A DNA stretch of 64,000 nt from Acinetobacter lwoffii. GTDB taxonomy: Bacteria > Pseudomonadota > Gammaproteobacteria > Pseudomonadales > Moraxellaceae. The position numbers were made by a program, and so were the translations under genes. How positions within the stretch are numbered: the stretch's first letter is position 1; each line of letters starts with the position of its first letter. The notes under the pieces are model-generated. The model was not told the origin of the DNA. It saw nothing but the letters and a program-made list of their open reading frames with translations, and searched no databases. The DNA lies in assembly GCF_024129435.1 (NCBI RefSeq), contig NZ_JAMXXN010000007.1:62001-126000 (forward strand), written 5' to 3'. Shown here piece after piece: positions 62,023 through 64,000 of the stretch.

Positions 62023-62928
62023 TTAATGCTTGGAAAAATACTGCTCGCGCCACTCTTTCCAGAAATACATGATGATCCCGAACATCACCACAGCAATTCC
62101 CGCAAAAGCATGACTGCTGATAATTTCATGATTTAAGGTTGCTCCCAATACCAGAGCGATCACCGGCGTCATCACATTACTCAATGAAACGGTCGAAGCA
62201 TTTAGACGGCGAATCAGCCAGAAATAACACAGCATTGCCACAATCGAAGACATGATCATGGTAAATACAAAACCGATCATTGCCTGTGTGCTAGGCAACT
62301 GAGTCGGCATATGTTGCCAGATAAGCGGCACTAAAATGACTGAACCAGCCGCAGATACCAGTAATGAACCAGTGGCTTGTGACATCGGACTCAAGGGTGC
62401 ACTAATCTGTTTAACCCAGAAGATTGAGCTGATATAAGACACCATACTGATCAGCATCAGCACCACACCCCAAGGATTGATTTTGCTGTCTGCAGAGTCG
62501 GCAAAAACAAAACACAAACCAGCAACGGCCACTGCCATGCCGAGCCATTGCAACCAGATCAGTTTATGGATTTTTAAAATCACATGACCGATTAAACCGG
62601 CGATCAGCGGTGAAAAACCAAAAATTAGTGCCATCAACCCTGAGGTCAGATAATTGGCCGCCAGATAAATAAACAGCTGTGCGCCGATTAAATTAAAACT
62701 GCCTGCCAGATAGCTTTTCATTGAAGTGCGGTCAAAAGGCAGCGGGTCGCGCATGATTTTTAGCAGGAAAAGCGCAATAATCGAGGCACCGAAATAGCGA
62801 ATGATCAGCACCCACATCGGGTGAATCTCGGCCACGCTCCAGACAATCGCCAGTGGCGTTGCTGCCCAGATCAGCACCAATAAAGCGTAAATACTTGCCG
62901 TGACCGGCAATGAAGATGAAGAACTCAT
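62023..62928 (-). CDS. EamA/DMT-superfamily transporter
   Basis: A 301-aa inner-membrane protein from the ATG at 62926-62928, which has AGGAG 6 bases upstream; the frame is open to 62973. It has about 10 membrane segments in two EamA repeats, with IWAATPLAIVWSVAEIHPMWVLIIRYFGAS in the first and WGVVLMLISMVSYISSIFWVKQI in the second. Family members export amino acids or other metabolites; the substrate here is unknown. Confidence 0.9.
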   Translation of the reverse strand: MSSSSSLPVTASIYALLVLIWAATPLAIVWSVAEIHPMWVLIIRYFGASIIALFLLKIMRDPLPFDRTSMKSYLAGSFNLIGAQLFIYLAANYLTSGLMALIFGFSPLIAGLIGHVILKIHKLIWLQWLGMAVAVAGLCFVFADSADSKINPWGVVLMLISMVSYISSIFWVKQISAPLSPMSQATGSLLVSAAGSVILVPLIWQHMPTQLPSTQAMIGFVFTMIMSSIVAMLCYFWLIRRLNASTVSLSNVMTPVIALVLGATLNHEIISSHAFAGIAVVMFGIIMYFWKEWREQYFSKH

Positions 62929-63043
62929 AAGTCTCCTAAACGAGGCCAAGAAGTTCTGGATCAGCAACTTCAAAAATAGCGTATAGCGAATTCATGCTGA
63001 GATGAAGTTTTAATTTTTGATAAATTCATCAAGTTTTGTGCAT

Positions 63044-63075
63044 AAAAAACAGACCTATGCAAAACATAGGTCTGT
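63044..63075 (-). terminator. terminator after the reductase gene
   Basis: ACAGACCTATG and CATAGGTCTGT form a perfect 11-bp stem around CAAAA; a T-tract follows on the minus strand. Confidence 0.93.
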
Positions 63076-63096
63076 CGAAAAATATCTCAATACAAC

Positions 63097-64000
63097 TTAA
63101 GCAATTTTGCGTAAGTCTTGCGCGATATCCAAGTGTTTTTCAACATCAAACGCCGTATTTTTGCTGATCATTTTTTTCAAATGACGCATTTCTTTGGCTG
63201 CATTCACGGTAATCCCGCCAACGATCTGACCATCGGTCACACCATACATCACGAATGAATTGTCTGCACCTTTGGCTGCATCCATTTCCCCACGGATATG
63301 CCATTCATCTGCTGCCATTTCGCCAACAAACTGGAAGTTGATATTCAGCTGATCCGTCCAGAACCAGGCCAGATTGGCTTTCGGATGTTCCACACCCATC
63401 ACGTGACGCGCAAAGATGCCTGCCTGAAGGTTGGCATTTTCCCAAGTTTCAACGCGGCGGTGATTGCCACAGTCACGTAACTGAGTCGCAACATCGCCCG
63501 CTGCATAAATATCAGCATTCGAGGTTTGGCAGTGTTCATTCACTTTGATCGCAACATCAACATCCAGACCTGCATCTACGGCAAGCTGTGCATTTGGCAC
63601 GATCCCAATTCCGTAAACTACAGCATCCGCACGCAGCTCTTCACCGCCTTCCAGCATTACCACGACTTCTTCACCATCTAAACGGCAATCTGCAATCTTA
63701 GTTTCAAGACGCACATCGACCTGGTTTTGACGATGCTGTTCCAGCAGGAATTCGCTCAGGATTTGTGGTGAACAACGACCCATGACCATCGGACCCATTT
63801 CAATCACAGTCACCTGACAGTCTTTGTAACGTGCAGATGATGCCAACTCAAGACCAATCACGCCACCACCGATCAGGATGATACGGCGACCGGCTTGAAG
63901 TACAGGCACCAGTGCCTGTGAATCTTCCAGGTTACGCAGGGTATAGACGTGTTTGCCCAAAGCATCGAAATTAGGCAAACGGCGCGCTGCACCACCTGTT
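63097..64000 (-). CDS. NAD(P)/FAD-dependent ferredoxin reductase (5'-truncated by window)
   Basis: The C-terminal about 300 residues of a pyridine-nucleotide-disulfide-type reductase. The frame is open to the window end, where it reads TGGAARRLPNFD. Motifs: IILIGGGVIGLELASSA (NADH-binding GxGxxG) and ADIYAAGDVATQ (second FAD motif), then the Reductase_C-type end (WFWTDQLNINFQFVGEMA). It resembles reductases of aromatic ring-hydroxylating dioxygenases and rubredoxin reductases; the partner gene would lie outside the window. It has a terminator 22 bases after its stop. Confidence 0.88.
   Translation of the reverse strand, partial: TGGAARRLPNFDALGKHVYTLRNLEDSQALVPVLQAGRRIILIGGGVIGLELASSARYKDCQVTVIEMGPMVMGRCSPQILSEFLLEQHRQNQVDVRLETKIADCRLDGEEVVVMLEGGEELRADAVVYGIGIVPNAQLAVDAGLDVDVAIKVNEHCQTSNADIYAAGDVATQLRDCGNHRRVETWENANLQAGIFARHVMGVEHPKANLAWFWTDQLNINFQFVGEMAADEWHIRGEMDAAKGADNSFVMYGVTDGQIVGGITVNAAKEMRHLKKMISKNTAFDVEKHLDIAQDLRKIA

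Noticed and set aside
1..64000. tRNA genes, CRISPR arrays, insertion sequences, prophage
   Set aside because: I looked for TTCGA-type arm motifs, direct repeats with regular spacers, transposase-like motifs and integrase genes and found none.

Overview
This 64 kb window is ordinary chromosome from a gammaproteobacterium of the Moraxellaceae, almost certainly an Acinetobacter. The evidence is moderate GC with AT-rich spacers, and gene orders I associate with Acinetobacter/Pseudomonas: purU-tetR-coniferyl aldehyde dehydrogenase-rpmB-rpmG, asd-fimV-truA, leuC-leuD-leuB, and rppH-ptsP beside a HAD hydrolase. There is no phage, insertion sequence, CRISPR array, rRNA or tRNA that I can recognise. 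Both ends cut genes: tatC on the left and an FAD-dependent ferredoxin reductase on the right.

1-13 kb: 3' part of tatC followed by its likely client phoX (Tat signal plus lipobox); an NRDE protein; lgt; a tandem pair of small membrane proteins; a CHAP-like cysteine peptidase; a lipocalin pseudogene with two in-frame stops; thyA and folA; a DUF4105 membrane protein; a META lipoprotein; msrA; and tonB-exbB-exbD behind a Fur-box-like palindrome. 13-19 kb: purU, a TetR regulator divergent from an aldehyde dehydrogenase, the ribosomal proteins L28 and L33, and a Kef-type antiporter. 19-30 kb (mostly minus strand): small conserved proteins, an RRM protein, a UvrD-like helicase, glycerate kinase, a HExxH membrane protein, a NYN-domain protein, topA and a PIN-like protein.

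30-42 kb: slyX and uup (divergent), an LpxL-type acyltransferase, an EEP hydrolase, and asd, followed by a FimV that is split into two proteins, an asparaginase, truA and an AraC regulator. 42-56 kb: infA, two tandem paralogous lipoproteins, leuB/leuD/leuC with an unrelated lipoprotein inside, a DUF2061 protein behind a second Fur-like box, a LysR regulator, a three-domain OvoA (ovothiol biosynthesis), DUF2789, a HAD phosphatase, rppH and ptsP. 56-64 kb: a 59-residue basic protein, katA after a long AT-rich leader with two perfect palindromes, a DCC/DoxX pair, an NAPE-PLD-like metallo-hydrolase, a CDF transporter, a DMT transporter and the reductase.

The most notable observation is the 59-residue gene at 56196-56375 (minus strand). 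A textbook intrinsic terminator lies inside its reading frame, upstream of its stop codon. Its transcript would therefore be predicted to end without a stop codon, which is the architecture known for the ribosome-rescue factor ArfA. Other points of interest are the split FimV, the Fur-like box before the DUF2061 gene, the metzincin-like HExxHxxGxxD protein paired with a NYN protein, and an asparaginase start codon that directly abuts a terminator T-tract.
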